Assembly (NCBI GenBank): GCA_030549335.1 | Contig: CM060198.1 | Coordinates: 38,015,853-38,079,852 of the forward strand | From: Pontederia crassipes | Taxonomy: Eukaryota; Streptophyta; Magnoliopsida; Commelinales; Pontederiaceae | DNA length: 64,000 nucleotides | Direction: 5' to 3' | Notes under the pieces: generated by a model | What the model was told of the DNA's origin: nothing | Seen by the model: only the letters and a program-made list of their open reading frames with translations | Database searches by the model: none | Made by a program: the position numbers and the translations under genes | Shown here: positions 49,877 through 63,333 of the stretch, piece by piece | Position numbering within the stretch: the stretch's first letter is position 1 | Layout of the letters: each line of letters opens with the position of its first letter

Positions 49877-50172
49877 TCTTTAGAACTTTAACTCTATTTC
49901 AAACCGAAGTTGAACCGTTACAATCAAAGATAACGCTCTTGGGGATTAGAGTCTTAGAGTTAGGTTCAAAGCAATAAGTCATAGATACTTATTACAACCT
50001 TTGGGTGTCCTAAGAGGTGATAGATCTTTAGAACTTTAACTCTATTTCAAACCGAAGTTGAACCGTTACAATCAAAGATAACGCTCTTGGGGATTAGAGT
50101 CTTAGAGTTAGGTTCAAAGCTATAAGTTATAGATACTTATTACAACCTTTGGGTGTCCTAAGAGGTGATAGA

Positions 50173-52984
50173 GCTACAGAACTTTAACTCTATTTCAAAC
50201 CGAAGTTGAACCGTTACAATCAAAGATAACGCTCTTGGGGATTAGAGTCTTAGAGTTAGGTTCAAAGCAATAAGTGATAGATACTTATGACATCCTTTGG
50301 GTGTCCTAAGAGGTGATAGAGTTTCAGAACTTTAACTCTATTTCAAACCGAAGTTGAACCGTTACAATCAAATATAACGCTCTTTGGGATTAGAGTCTTA
50401 GAGATAGATTCAAAGCAATAAGTTATATATACTTATTACAACCTTTGGGTGTCCTAAGAGGTGATAGATCTTTAGAACTTTAACTCTATTTCAAACCTAA
50501 GTTGAACCGTTACAATCAAAGATAACGCTCTTGGGGATTAGAGTCTTAGAGTTAGGTTCAAAGCTATAAGTTATGGATACTTATTACAACCCTTGGGTGT
50601 CCTAAGAGGTGATAGATCTTTAGAACTTTAACTCTATTTCAAACCGAAGTTGAACCGTTACAATCAAAGATAACGCTCTTGGGGATTAGAGTCTTAGAGT
50701 TAGGTTCAAAGCAATAAGTTATAGATACTTATTACAACTTTTGGGTGTCCTAAGAGGTGATAGATCTTTAGAACTTTAACTCTATTTCAAACCGAAGTTG
50801 AACCGTTACAATCAAAGATAACGCTCTTGGGGATTAGAGTCTTAGAGTTAGGTTCAAAGCTATAAGTTATAGATACTTATTACAACCTTTGGGTGTCCTA
50901 AGAGGTGATAGAGCTTCAGAACTTTAACTCTATTTCAAACCGAAGTTGAACCGTTACAATCAAAGATAACGCTCTTGGGGATTAGAGTCTTAGAGTTAGG
51001 TTCAAAGCTATAAGTTATAGATACTTATGACATCCTTTGGGTGTCCTAAGAGGTGATAGATCTTTAGAACTTTAACTCTATTTCAAACCGAAGTTGAACC
51101 GTTACAATCAAAGATAACGCTCTTTGGGATTAGAGTCTTAGAGATAGATTCAAAGCAATAAGTTATATATACTTATTACAACCTTTGGGTGTCCTAAGAG
51201 GTGATAGATCTTCAGAACTTTAACTCTATTTCAAACCGAAGTTGAACCGTTACAATCAAAGATAACGCTCTTGGGGATTAGAGTCTTAGAGTTAGGTTTA
51301 AAGCTATAAGTGATAGATATTTATTACAACCTTTGGGTGTCCTAAGAGGTGATAGAGCTTCAGAACTTTAACTCTATTTCAAACCGAAGTTGAACCGTTA
51401 CAATCAAAGATAGCGCTCTTGGGGATTAGAGACTTAGAGTTAGGTTGAAAGCTATAAGTTATAGATACTTATGACATCCTTTGGGTGTCCTAAGAGCTGA
51501 TAGATCTTTAGAACTTTAACTCTATTTCAAACCTAAGTTGAACCGTTACAATCAAAGATAACGCTCTTGGTGATTAGAGTCTTAGAGTTAGGTTCAAAGC
51601 AATAAGTTATAGATACTTATTACAACCTTTGGGTGTTCTAAGAGGTGATAGATCTTTAGAACTTTAACTCTATTTCAAACCGAAGTTGAACCGTTACAAT
51701 CAAAGATAACGCTCTTGGGGATTAGAGTCTTAGAGTTAGGTTCAAAGCAATAAGTTATAGATACTTATTACAACCTTTGGGTGTCCTAAGAGGTGATAGA
51801 TCTTTAGAACTTTAACTCTATTTCAAACCGAAGTTGAACCGTTACAATCAAAGATAACGCTCTTGGGGATTAGAGTCTTAGAGTTAGGTTCAAAGCTATA
51901 AGTTATAGATACTTATTATAACCTTTGGGTGTCCTAAGAGGTGATAGGGCTTCAGAACTTTAACTCTATTTCAAACCGAAGTTGAACCGTTACAATCAAA
52001 GATAACGCTCTTGGGGATTAGAGTCTTAGAGTTAGGTTCAAAGCTATAAGTTATAGATACTTATTACAACCTTTGGGTGTCCTAAGAGGTGATAGAGCTT
52101 CAGAACTTTAACTCTATTTCAAACCGAAGTTGAACCGTTACAATCAAAGATAACGCTCTTGGGGATTAGAGTCTTAGAGTTAGGTTCAAAGCAATAAGTG
52201 ATAGATACTTATGACATCCTTTGGGTGTCCTAAGAGGTGATAGAGCTTCAGAACTTTAACTCTATTTCAAACCGAAGTTGAACCGTTACAATCAAAGATA
52301 ACGCTCTTTGGGATTAGAGTCTTAGAGATAGATTCAAAGCAATAAGTTATATATACTTATTACAACCTTTGGGTGTCCTAAGAGGTGATAGATCTTTAGA
52401 ACTTTAACTCTATTTCAAACCGAAGTTGAACCGTTACAATCAAAGATAACGCTCTTGGGGATTAGAGTCTTAGAGTTAGGTTCAAAGCTATAAGTTATAG
52501 ATACTTATTACAACCTTTGGGTGTCCTAAGAGGTGATAGAGCTTCAGAACTTTAACTCTATTTCAAACCGAAGTTGAACCGTTACAATCAAAGATAACGC
52601 TCTTGGGGATTAGAGTCTTAGAGTTAGGTTGAAAGCTATAAGTTATAGATACTTATGACATCCTTTGGGTGTCCTAAGAGGTGATAGATCTTTAGAACTT
52701 TAACTCTATTTCAAACCTAAGTTGAACCGTTACAATCAAAGATAACGCTCTTGGGGATTAGAGTCTTAGAGTTAGGTTCAAAGCAATAAGTTATAGATAC
52801 TTATTACAACCTTTGGGTGTTCTAAGAGGTGATAGATCTTTAGAACTTTAACTCTTTTTCAAACCTAAGTTGAACCGTTACAATCAACGATAACGCTCTT
52901 GGGGATTAGAGTCTTAGAGTTAGGTTCAAAGCAATAAGTTATAGATACTTATTACAACCTTTGGGTGTCCTAAGAGGTGATAGA
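50173..52984 (+). repeat. Right copy of the 21-unit-offset block
   Basis: This is the partner of 47065-49876. Private changes are ggtttaaagc near 51299, gatatttatt near 51318, agagctgat near 51496 and attataacc near 51917. It leads through two D-like units with tagggcttc into the short unit 359 that holds the 11-bp deletion. Confidence 0.88.
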
Positions 52985-53132
52985 TCTTTAGAACTTTAAC
53001 TCTATTTCAAACCGAAGTTGAACCGTTACAATCAAAGATAACGCTCTTGGGGATTAGAGTCTTAGAGTTAGGTTCAAAGCTATAAGTTATAGATACTTAT
53101 TACAACCTTTGGGTGTCCTAAGAGGTGATAGG

Positions 53133-53269
53133 GCTTCAGAACTTTAACTCTATTTCAAACCGAAGTTGAACCGTTACAATCAAAGATAACGCTCTTGGGG
53201 ATTAGAGTCTTAGAGTTAGGTTCAAAGCTATAAGTTATAGATACTTATTATGTCCTAAGAGGTGATAGA
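53133..53269 (+). repeat. Short 137-bp unit 359 with an 11-bp deletion
   Basis: At 53,250/53,251 the sequence goes from acttatta straight to tgtcctaag, so unit positions 119-129 (caacctttggg) are absent. This is the only net change of register in the window: the agaacttt landmark moves from an expected 53,286 to 53,275 and keeps the new phase to the end. No microhomology flanks the loss. The missing bases are the loop and inner stem of the inverted repeat at unit positions 112-138. The unit also marks a block boundary. Left of it the sequence follows tagggcttc units; right of it begins the copy of 44401 onward. Confidence 0.93.
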
Positions 53270-56200
53270 GCTTCAGAACTTTAACTCTATTTCATACCGA
53301 AGTTGAACCGTTACAATCAAAGATAACGCTCTTGGGGATTAGAGTCTTAGAGTTAGGTTCAAAGCTATAAGTTATAGATACTTATGACATTCTTTGGGTG
53401 TCCTAAGAGGTGATAGATCTTTAGAACTTTAACTCTATTTCAAACCTAAGTTGAACCGTTACAATCAAAGATAACGCTCTTGGGGATTAGAGTCTTAGAG
53501 TTAGGTTCAAAGCTATAAGTTATAGATACTTATGACATCCTTTGGGTGTCATAAGAGGTGATAGATCTTTAGAACTTTAACTCTATTTCAAACCGAAGTT
53601 GAACCGTTACAATAAAAGATAACGCTCTTGGGGATTAGAGTCTTAGAGTTAGGTTCAAAGCAATAAGTTATAGATACTTATTACAACTTTTGGGTGTCCT
53701 AAGAGGTGATAGATCTTTAGAACTTTAACTCTATTTCAAACCAAAGTTGAACCGTTACAATCAAAGATAACGCTCTTGGGGATTAGAGTCTTAGAGTTAG
53801 GTTCAAAGCTATAAGTTATAGATTCTTATGACATCCTTTGGGTGTCCTAAGAGGTGATAGATCTTTAGAACTTTAACTCTATTTCAAACCGAAGTTGAAC
53901 CGTTACAATCAAAGATAACGCTCTTGGGGATTAGAGTCTTAGAGTTAGGTTCAAAGCAATAAGTTATAGATACTTATTACAACCTTTGGGTGTTCTAAGA
54001 GGTGATAGATCTTTAGAACTTTAACTCTATTTCAAACCGAAGTTGAACCGTTACAATCAAAGATAACGCTCTTGGGGATTAGAGTCTTAGAGTTAGGTTC
54101 AAAGTTATAAGTTATAGATACTTATGACATCCTTTGGGTGTCCTAAGAGGTGATAGATCTTTAGAACTTTAACTCTTTTTCAAACCTAAGTTGAACTGTG
54201 ACAATCAAAGATAACGCTCTTGGGGATTAGAGTCTTAGAGTTAGGTTCAGAGCAATAAGTTATAGATACTTATTACAACCTTTGGGTGTCCTAAGAGGTG
54301 ATAGATCTTTAGAACTTTAACTCTATTTCAAACCGAAGTTGAACCGTTACAATCAAAGATAACGCTCTTGGGGATTAGAGTCTTAGAGTTAGGTTCAAAG
54401 CTATAAGTTATAGATACTTATTACAACCTTTGGGTGTCCTAAGAGGTGATAGATCTTTAGAACTTTAACTCTATTTCAAACCGAAGTTGAACCGTTACAA
54501 TCAAAGATAACGCTCTTGGGGATTAGAGTCTTAGAGTTAGGTTCAAAGCAATAAGTGATAGATACTTATGACATCCTTTGGGTGTCCTAAGAGGTGATAG
54601 ATCTTTAGAACTTTAACTCTATTTCAAACCGAAGTTAAACCGTTACAATCAAAGATAACGCTCTTGGAGATTAGAGTCTTAGAGTTAGGTTCAAAGCTAT
54701 AAGTTATAGATACTTATTACAACCTTTGGGTGTCCTAAGAGGTGATAGAGCTTCAGAACTTTAACTCTATTTCAAACCGAAGTTGAACCGTTACAATCAA
54801 AGATAACGCTCTTGGGGATTAGAGTCTTAGAGTTAGGTTCAAAGCTATAAGTTATAGATACTTATGACATCCTTTGGGTGTCCTAAGAGGTGATAGATCT
54901 TTAGAACTTTAACTCTATTTCAAACCTAAGTTGAACCGTTACAATCAAAGATAACGCTCTTGGGGATTAGAGTCTTAGAGTTAGGTTCAAAGCAATAAGT
55001 TATAGATACTTATTACAACCTTTGGGTGTCCTAAGAGGTGATAGATCTTTAGAACTTTAACTCTATTTCAAACCGAAGTTGAACCGTTACAATCAAAGAT
55101 AACGCTCTTGGGGATTAGAGTCTTAGAGTTAGGTTCAAAGCAATAAGTGATAGATACTTATGACATCCTTTGGGTGTCCTAAGAGGTGATAGATCTTTAG
55201 AACTTTAACTCTATTTCAAACCGAAGTTGAACCGTTACAATCAAAGATAACGCTCTTGGGGATTAGAGTCTTAGAGTTAGGTTCAAAGCAATAAGTTATA
55301 GATACTTATTACAACCTTTGGGTGTTCTAAGAGGTGACAGATCTTTAGAACTTTAACTCTATTTCAAACCGAAGTTGAACCGTTACAATCAAAGATAACG
55401 CTCTTGGGGATTAGAGTCTTAGAGTTAGGTTCAAAGTTATAAGTTATAGATACTTATGACATCCTTTGGGTGTCCTAAAAGGTGATAGATCTTTAGAACT
55501 TTAACTCTTTTTCAAACCTAAGTTGAACCGTTACAATCAAAGATAACGCTCTTGGGGATTAGAGTCTTAGAGTTAGGTTCAAAGCAATAAGTTATAAATA
55601 CTTATTACAACCTTTGGGTGTCCTAAGAGGTGATAGATCTTTAGAACTTTAACTCTATTTCAAACCGAAGTTGAACCGTTACAATCAAAGATAACGCTCT
55701 TGGGGATTAGAGTCTTAGAGTTAGGTTCAAAGCTATAAGTTATAGATACTTATTACAACCTTTGGGTGTCCTAAGAGGTGATAGATCTTTAGAACTTTAA
55801 CTCTATTTCAAACCGAAGTTGAACCGTTACAATCAAAGATAACGCTCTTGGGGATTAGAGTCTTAGAGTTAGGTTCAAAGCTATAAGTTATAGATACTTA
55901 TTACAACCTTTGGGTGTCCTAAGAGGTGATAGAGCTACAGAACTTTAACTCTATTTCAAACCGAAGTTGAACCGTTACAATCAAAGATAACGCTCTTGGG
56001 GATTAGAGTCTTAGAGTTAGGTTCAAAGCAATAAGTGATAGATACTTATGACATCCTTTGGGTGTCCTAAGAGGTGATAGAGTTTCAGAACTTTAACTCT
56101 ATTTCAAACCGAAGTTGAACCGTTACAATCAAATATAACGCTCTTTGGGAATAGAGTCTTAGAGATAGATTCAAAGCAATAAGTTATATATACTTATTAC

Positions 56201-58597
56201 AACCTTTGGGTGTCCTAAGAGGTGATAGATCTTTAGAACTTTAACTCTATTTCAAACCTAAGTTGAACCGTTACAATCAAAGATAACGCTCTTGGGGATT
56301 AGAGTCTTAGAGTTAGGTTCAAAGCTATAAGTTATGGATACTTATTACAACCCTTGGGTGTCCTAAGAGGTGATAGATCTTTAGAACTTTAACTCTATTT
56401 CAAACCGAAGTTGAACCGTTACAATCAAAGATAACGCTCTTGGGGATTAGAGTCTTAGAGTTAGGTTCAAAGCAATAAGTTATAGATACTTATTACAACT
56501 TTTGGGTGTCCTAAGAGGTGATAGATCTTTAGAACTTTAACTCTATTTCAAACCGAAGTTGAACCGTTACAATCAAAGATAACGCTCTTGGGGATTAGAG
56601 TCTTAGAGTTAGGTTCAAAGCTATAAGTTATAGATACTTATTACAACCTTTGGGTGTCCTAAGAGGTGATAGAGCTTCAGAACTTTAACTCTATTTCAAA
56701 CCGAAGTTGAACCGTTACAATCAAAGATAACGCTCTTGGGGATTAGAGTCTTAGAGTTAGGTTCAAAGCTATAAGTTATAGATACTTATGACATCCTTTG
56801 GGTGTCCTAAGAGGTGATAGATCTTTAGAACTTTAACTCTATTTCAAACCGAAGTTGAACCGTTACAATCAAAGATAACGCTCTTTGGGATTAGAGTCTT
56901 AGAGATAGATTCAAAGCAATAAGTTATATATACTTATTACAACCTTTGGGTGTCCTAAGAGGTGATAGATCTTCAGAACTTTAACTCTATTTCAAACCGA
57001 AGTTGAACCGTTACAATCAAAGATAACGCTCTTGGGGATTAGAGTCTTAGAGTTAGGTTCAAAGCTATAAGTGATAGATACTTATTACAACCTTTGGGTG
57101 TCCTAAGAGGTGATAGAGCTTCAGAACTTTAACTCTATTTCAAACCGAAGTTGAACCGTTACAATCACAGATAGCGCTCTTGGGGATTAGAGACTTAGAG
57201 TTAGGTTGAAAGCTATAAGTTATAGATACTTATGACATCCTTTGGGTGTCCTAAGAGGTGATAGATCTTTAGAACTTTAACTCTATTTCAAACCTAAGTT
57301 GAACCGTTACAATCAAAGATAACGCTCTTGGTGATTAGAGTCTTAGAGTTAGGTTCAAAGCAATAAGTTATAGATACTTATTACAACCTTTGGGTGTTCT
57401 AAGAGGTGATAGATCTTTAGAACTTTAACTCTATTTCAAACCGAAGTTGAACCGTTACAATCAAAGATAACGCTCTTGGGGATTAGAGTCTTAGAGTTAG
57501 GTTCAAAGCAATAAGTTATAGATACTTATTACAACCTTTGGGTGTCCTAAGAGGTGATAGATCTTTAGAACTTTAACTCTATTTCAAACCGAAGTTGAAC
57601 CGTTACAATCAAAGATAACGCTCTTGGGGATTAGAGTCTTAGAGTTAGGTTCAAAGCTATAAGTTATAGATACTTATTACAACCTTTGGGTGTCCTAAGA
57701 GGTGATAGGGCTTCAGAACTTTAACTCTATTTCAAACCGAAGTTGAACCGTTACAATCAAAGATAACGCTCTTGGGGATTAGAGTCTTAGAGTTAGGTTC
57801 AAAGCTATAAGTTATAGATACTTATTACAACCTTTGGGTGTCCTAAGAGGTGATAGAGCTTCAGAACTTTAACTCTATTTCAAACCGAAGTTGAACCGTT
57901 ACAATCAAAGATAACGCTCTTGGGGATTAGAGTCTTAGAGTTAGGTTCAAAGCAATAAGTGATAGATACTTATGACATCCTTTGGGTGTCCTAAGAGGTG
58001 ATAGAGCTTCAGAACTTTAACTCTATTTCAAACCGAAGTTGAACCGTTACAATCAAAGATAACGCTCTTTGGGATTAGAGTCTTAGAGATAGATTCAAAG
58101 CAATAAGTTATATATACTTATTACAACCTTTGGGTGTCCTAAGAGGTGATAGATCTTTAGAACTTTAACTCTATTTCAAACCGAAGTTGAACCGTTACAA
58201 TCAAAGATAACGCTCTTGGGGATTAGAGTCTTAGAGTTAGGTTCAAAGCTATAAGTTATAGATACTTATTACAACCTTTGGGGGTCCTAAGAGGTGATAG
58301 AGCTTCAGAACTTTAACTCTATTTCAAACCGAAGTTGAACCGTTACAATCAAAGATAACGCTCTTGGGGATTAGAGTCTTAGAGTTAGGTTGAAAGCTAT
58401 AAGTTATAGATACTTATGACATCCTTTGGGTGTCCTAAGAGGTGATAGATCTTTAGAACTTTAACTCTATTTCAAACCTAAGTTGAACCGTTACAATCAA
58501 AGATAACGCTCTTGGGGATTAGGGTCTTAGAGTTAGGTTCAAAGCAATAAGTTATAGATACTTATTACAACCTTTGGGTGTTCTAAGAGGTGATAGA
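53270..58597 (+). repeat. 36-unit (5,328-bp) block, second copy
   Basis: This is the partner of 44401-49728. Its beginning (tttcatacc, gacattctttggg) sits right after the 11-bp deletion. Private changes include gttacaataaaag at about 53613, also present at 63527; gggaatag near 56149; cacagatagcgc near 57166; ggggtcc near 58281; and agggtctt near 58521. The next unit (58598) is a mosaic with caacgataac but without ctcttttt. Confidence 0.9.
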
Positions 58598-58745
58598 TCT
58601 TTAGAACTTTAACTCTATTTCAAACCGAAGTTGAACCGTTACAATCAACGATAACGCTCTTGGGGATTAGAGTCTTAGAGTTAGGTTCAAAGCAATAAGT
58701 TATAGATACTTATTACAACCTTTGGGTGTCCTAAGAGGTGATAGA

Positions 58746-61557
58746 TCTTTAGAACTTTAACTCTATTTCAAACCTAAGTTGAACCGTTACAATCAAAGAT
58801 AACGCTCTTGGGGATTAGAGTCTTAGAGTTAGGTTCAAAGCTATAAGTTATAGATACTTATGACATCCTTTGGGTGTCATAAGAGGTGATAGATCTTTAG
58901 AACTTTAACTCTATTTCAAACCTAAGTTGAACCGTTACAATCAAAGATAACGCTCTTGGGGATTAGAGTCTTAGAGTTAGGTTCAAAGCAATAAGTTATA
59001 GATACTTATTACAACTTTTGGGTGTCCTAAGAGGTGATAGATCTTTAGAACTTTAACTCTATTTCAAACCAAAGTTGAACCGTTACAATCAAAGATAACG
59101 CTCTTGGGGATTAGAGTCTTAGAGTTAGGTTCAAAGCTATAAGTTATAGATTCTTATGACATCCTTTGGGTGTCCTAAGAGGTGATAGATCTTTAGAACT
59201 TTAACTCTATTTCAAACCGAAGTTGAACCGTTACAATCAAAGATAACGCTCTTGGGGATTAGAGTCTTAGAGTTAGGTTCAAAGCAATAAGTTATAGATA
59301 CTTATTACAACCTTTGGGTGTTCTAAGAGGTGATAGATCTTTAGAACTTTAACTCTATTTCAAACCGAAGTTGAACCGTTACAATCAAAGATAACGCTCT
59401 TGGGGATTAGAGTCTTAGAGTTAGGTTCAAAGTTATAAGTTATAGATACTTATGACATCCTTTGGGTGTCCTAAGAGGTGATAGATCTTTAGAACTTTAA
59501 CTCTTTTTCAAACCTAAGTTGAACTGTGACAATCAAAGATAACGCTCTTGGGGATTAGAGTCTTAGAGTTAGGTTCAGAGCAATAAGTTATAGATACTTA
59601 TTACAACCTTTGGGTGTCCTAAGAGGTGATAGATCTTTAGAACTTTAACTCTATTTCAAACCGAAGTTGAACTGTTACAATCAAAGATAACGCTCTTGGG
59701 GATTAGAGTCTTAGAGTTAGGTTCAAAGCTATAAGTTATAGATACTTATTACAACCTTTGGGTGTCCTAAGAGGTGATAGATCTTTAGAACTTTAACTCT
59801 ATTTCAAACCGAAGTTGAACCGTTACAATCAAAGATAACGCTCTTGGGGATTAGAGTCTTAGAGTTAGGTTCAAAGCAATAAGTGATAGATACTTATGAC
59901 ATCCTTTGGGTGTCCTAAGAGGTGATAGATCTTTAGAACTTTAACTCTATTTCAAACCGAAGTTAAACCGTTACAATCAAAGATAACGCTCTTGGAGATT
60001 AGAGTCTTAGAGTTAGGTTCAAAGCTATAAGTTATAGATACTTATTACAACCTTTGGGTGTCCTAATAGGTGATAGAGCTTCAGAACTTTAACTCTATTT
60101 CAAACCGAAGTTGAACCGTTACAATCAAAGATAACGCTCTTGGGGATTAGAGTCTTAGAGTTAGGTTCAAAGCTATAAGTTATAGATACTTATGACATCC
60201 TTTGGGTGTCCTAAGAGGTGATAGATCTTTAGAACTTTAACTCTATTTCAAACCTAAGTTGAACCGTTACAATCAAAGATAACGCTCTTGGGGATTAGAG
60301 TCTTAGAGTTAGGTTCAAAGCAATAAGTTATAGATACTTATTACAACCTTTGGGTGTCCTAAGAGGTGATAGATCTTTAGAACTTTAACTCTATTTCAAA
60401 CCGAAGATGAACCGTTACTATCAAAGATAACGCTCTTGGGGATTAGAGTCTTAGAGTTAGGTTCAAAGCAATAAGTGATAGATACTTATGACATCCTTTG
60501 GGTGTCCTAAGAGGTGATAGATCTTTAGAACTTTAACTCTATTTCAAACCGAAGTTGAACCGTTACAATCAAAGATAACGCTCTTGGGGATTAGAGTCTT
60601 AGAGTTAGGTTCAAAGCAATAAGTTATAGATACTTATTACAACCTTTGGGTGTTCTAAGAGGTGACAGATCTTTAGAACTTTAACTCTATTTCAAACCGA
60701 AGTTGAACCGTTACAATCAAAGATAACGCTCTTGGGGATTAGAGTCTTAGAGTTAGGTTCAAAGTTATAAGTTATAGATACTTATGACATCCTTTGGGTG
60801 TCCTAAAAGGTGATAGATCTTTAGAACTTTAACTCTTTTTCAAACCTAAGTTGAACCGTTACAATCAAAGATAACGCTCTTGGGGATTAGAGTCTTAGAG
60901 TTAGGTTCAAAGTAATAAGTTATAAATACTTATTACAACCTTTGGGTGTCCTAAGAGGTGATAGATCTTTAGAACTTTAACTCTATTTCAAACCGAAGTT
61001 GAACCGTTACAATCAAAGATAACGCTCTTGGGGATTAGAGTCTTAGAGTTAGGTTCAAAGCTATAAGTTATAGATACTTATTACAACCTTTGGGTGTCCT
61101 AAGAGGTGATAGATCTTTAGAACTTTAACTCTATTTCAAACCGAAGTTGAACCGTTACAATCAAAGATAACGCTCTTGGGGATTAGAGTCTTAGAGTTAG
61201 GTTCAAAGCTATAAGTTATAGATACTTATTACAACCTTTGGGTGTCCTAAGAGGTGATAGAGCTACAGAACTTTAACTCTATTTCAAACCGAAGTTGAAC
61301 CGTTACAATCAAAGATAACGCTCTTGGGGATTAGAGTCTTAGAGTTAGGTTCAAAGCAATAAGTGATAGATACTTATGACATCCTTTGGGTGTCCTAAGA
61401 GGTGATAGAGTTTCAGAACTTTAACTCTATTTCAAACCGAAGTTGAACCGTTACAATCAAATATAACGCTCTTTGGGATTAGAGTCTTAGAGATAGATTC
61501 AAAGCAATAAGTTATATATACTTATTACAACCTTTGGGTGTCCTAAGAGGTGATAGA
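58746..61557 (+). repeat. Partial third copy of the 36-unit block (19 units)
   Basis: It matches 53418-56229 at 5,328 bp, so it follows the second copy in direct tandem. Markers: tgtcata, caactttt, accaaag with attcttatgac, gaactgtgac (54193 and 59521), tcttggag, ggtgacag, cctaaaagg, gctacag (55934 and 61262) and gagtttcag with caaatataac. Private changes include gaactgtt near 59671, cctaatagg near 60066, gaagatgaacc with ttactatc near 60407-60420, and agtaataag near 60912. Confidence 0.9.
60522..61557 (+). repeat. 7-unit (1,036-bp) tandem duplication, left copy
   Basis: The units are F (ggtgacag), B (cctaaaagg), C (ataaat), D, D, a gctacag E unit and a gagtttcag T-like unit with caaatataac. 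The same seven follow at 61558-62593. gctacag lies at 61262 and 62298, 1,036 bp apart. Confidence 0.9.
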
Positions 61558-61705
61558 TCTTTAGAACTTTAACTCTATTTCAAACCGAAGTTGAACCGTT
61601 ACAATCAAATATAACGCTCTTGGGGATTAGAGTCTTAGAGTTAGGTTCAAAGCAATAAGTTAGAGATACTTATTACAACCTTTGGGTGTTCTAAGAGGTG
61701 ACAGA
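61558..61705 (+). repeat. Chimeric unit 416 at the 7-unit junction
   Basis: The left part carries caaatataac, found otherwise only in gagtttcag units such as the preceding one. The right part carries tcttgggg, caata, tgttcta and ggtgacag of the F unit at 60522. The switch lies between unit positions 54 and 64 (61611-61621), one of the narrowest exchange intervals in the window. Confidence 0.82.
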
Positions 61706-62593
61706 TCTTTAGAACTTTAACTCTATTTCAAACCGAAGTTGAACCGTTACAATCAAAGATAACGCTCTTGGGGATTAGAGTCTTAGAGTTAGGTTCAAAG
61801 TTATAAGTTATAGATACTTATGACATCCTTTGGGTGTCCTAAAAGGTGATAGATCTTTAGAACTTTAACTCTTTTTCAAACCTAAGTTGAACCGTTACAA
61901 TCAAAGATAACGCTCTTGGGGATTAGAGTCTTAGAGTTAGGTTCAAAGCAATAAGTTATAAATACTTATTACAACCTTTGGGTGTTCTAAGAGGTGATAG
62001 ATCTTTAGAACTTTAACTCTATTTCAAACCGAAGTTGAACCGTTACAATCAAAGATAACGCTCTTGGGGATTAGAGTCTTAGAGTTAGGTTCAAAGCTAT
62101 AAGTTATAGATACTTATTACAACCTTTGGGTGTCCTAAGAGGTGATAGATCTTTAGAACTTTAACTCTATTTCAAACCGAAGTTGAACCGTTACAATCAA
62201 AGATAACGCTCTTGGGGATTAGAGTCTTAGAGTTAGGTTCAAAGCTATAAGTTATAGATACTTATTACAACCTTTGGGTGTCCTAAGAGGTGATAGAGCT
62301 ACAGAACTTTAACTCTATTTCAAACCGAAGTTGAACCGTTACAATCAAAGATAACGCTCTTGGGGATTAGAGTCTTAGAGTTAGGTTCAAAGCAATAAGT
62401 GATAGATACTTATGACATCCTTTGGGTGTCCTAAGAGGTGATAGAGTTTCAGAACTTTAACTCTATTTCAAACCGAAGTTGAACCGTTACAATCAAATAT
62501 AACGCTCTTTGGGATTAGAGTCTTAGAGATAGATTCAAAGCAATAAGTTATATATACTTATTACAACCTTTGGGTGTCCTAAGAGGTGATAGA
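61558..62593 (+). repeat. 7-unit tandem duplication, right copy
   Basis: This is the partner of 60522-61557. Private changes are ttagagatac near 61666 and a second tgttcta in the C unit near 61985. After it the sequence resumes with a cctaag and ttatggatac unit, as at 56230. The extra seven units therefore sit inside an otherwise collinear copy. Confidence 0.88.
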
Positions 62594-63185
62594 TCTTTAG
62601 AACTTTAACTCTATTTCAAACCTAAGTTGAACCGTTACAATCAAAGATAACGCTCTTGGGGATTAGAGTCTTAGAGTTAGGTTCAAAGCTATAAGTTATG
62701 GATACTTATTACAACCCTTGGGTGTCCTAAGAGGTGATAGATCTTTAAAACTTTAACTCTATTTCAAACCGAAGTTGAACCGTTACAATCAAAGATAACG
62801 CTCTTGGGGATTAGAGTCTTAGAGTTAGGTTCAAAGCAATAAGTTATAGATACTTATTACAACTTTTGGGTGTCCTAAGAGGTGATAGATCTTTAGAACT
62901 TTAACTCTATTTCAAACCGAAGTTGAACCGTTACAATCAAAGATAACGCTCTTGGGGATTAGAGTCTTAGAGTTAGGTTCAAAGCTATAAGTTATAGATA
63001 CTTATTACAACCTTTGGGTGTCCTAAGAGGTGATAGAGCTTCAGAACTTTAACTCTATTTCAAACCGAAGTTGAACCGTTACAATCAAAGATAACGCTCT
63101 TGGGGATTAGAGTCTTAGAGTTAGGTTCAAAGCTATAAGTTATAGATACTTATGACATCCTTTGGGTGTCCTAAGAGGTGATAGA

Positions 63186-63333
63186 TCTTTAGAACTTTAA
63201 CTCTATTTCAAACCGAAGTTGAACCGTTACAATCAAAGATAACGCTCTTTGGGATTAGAGTCTTAGAGATAGATTCAAAGCAATAAGTTATAGATACTTA
63301 TGACATTCTTTGGGTGTCCTAAGAGGTGATAGA
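63186..63333 (+). repeat. Chimeric unit 427: T-type left, first-block right
   Basis: The left part (ctttggg, gatagattc, caata) is the T unit at 56822. The right part (tagatac, tgacattctttggg) is the unit at 53270. The switch lies between unit positions 98 and 107 (63283-63292), inside the 13-bp dyad. From 63306 to the window end the sequence follows 53390-54084 at 9,916 bp (67 units), including gttacaataaaag at 63527. Confidence 0.85.

Noticed and set aside
58261..58320. Second possible indel at ggggtcc
   Set aside because: It is a t-to-g substitution; the landmarks on both sides keep the 148-bp step.
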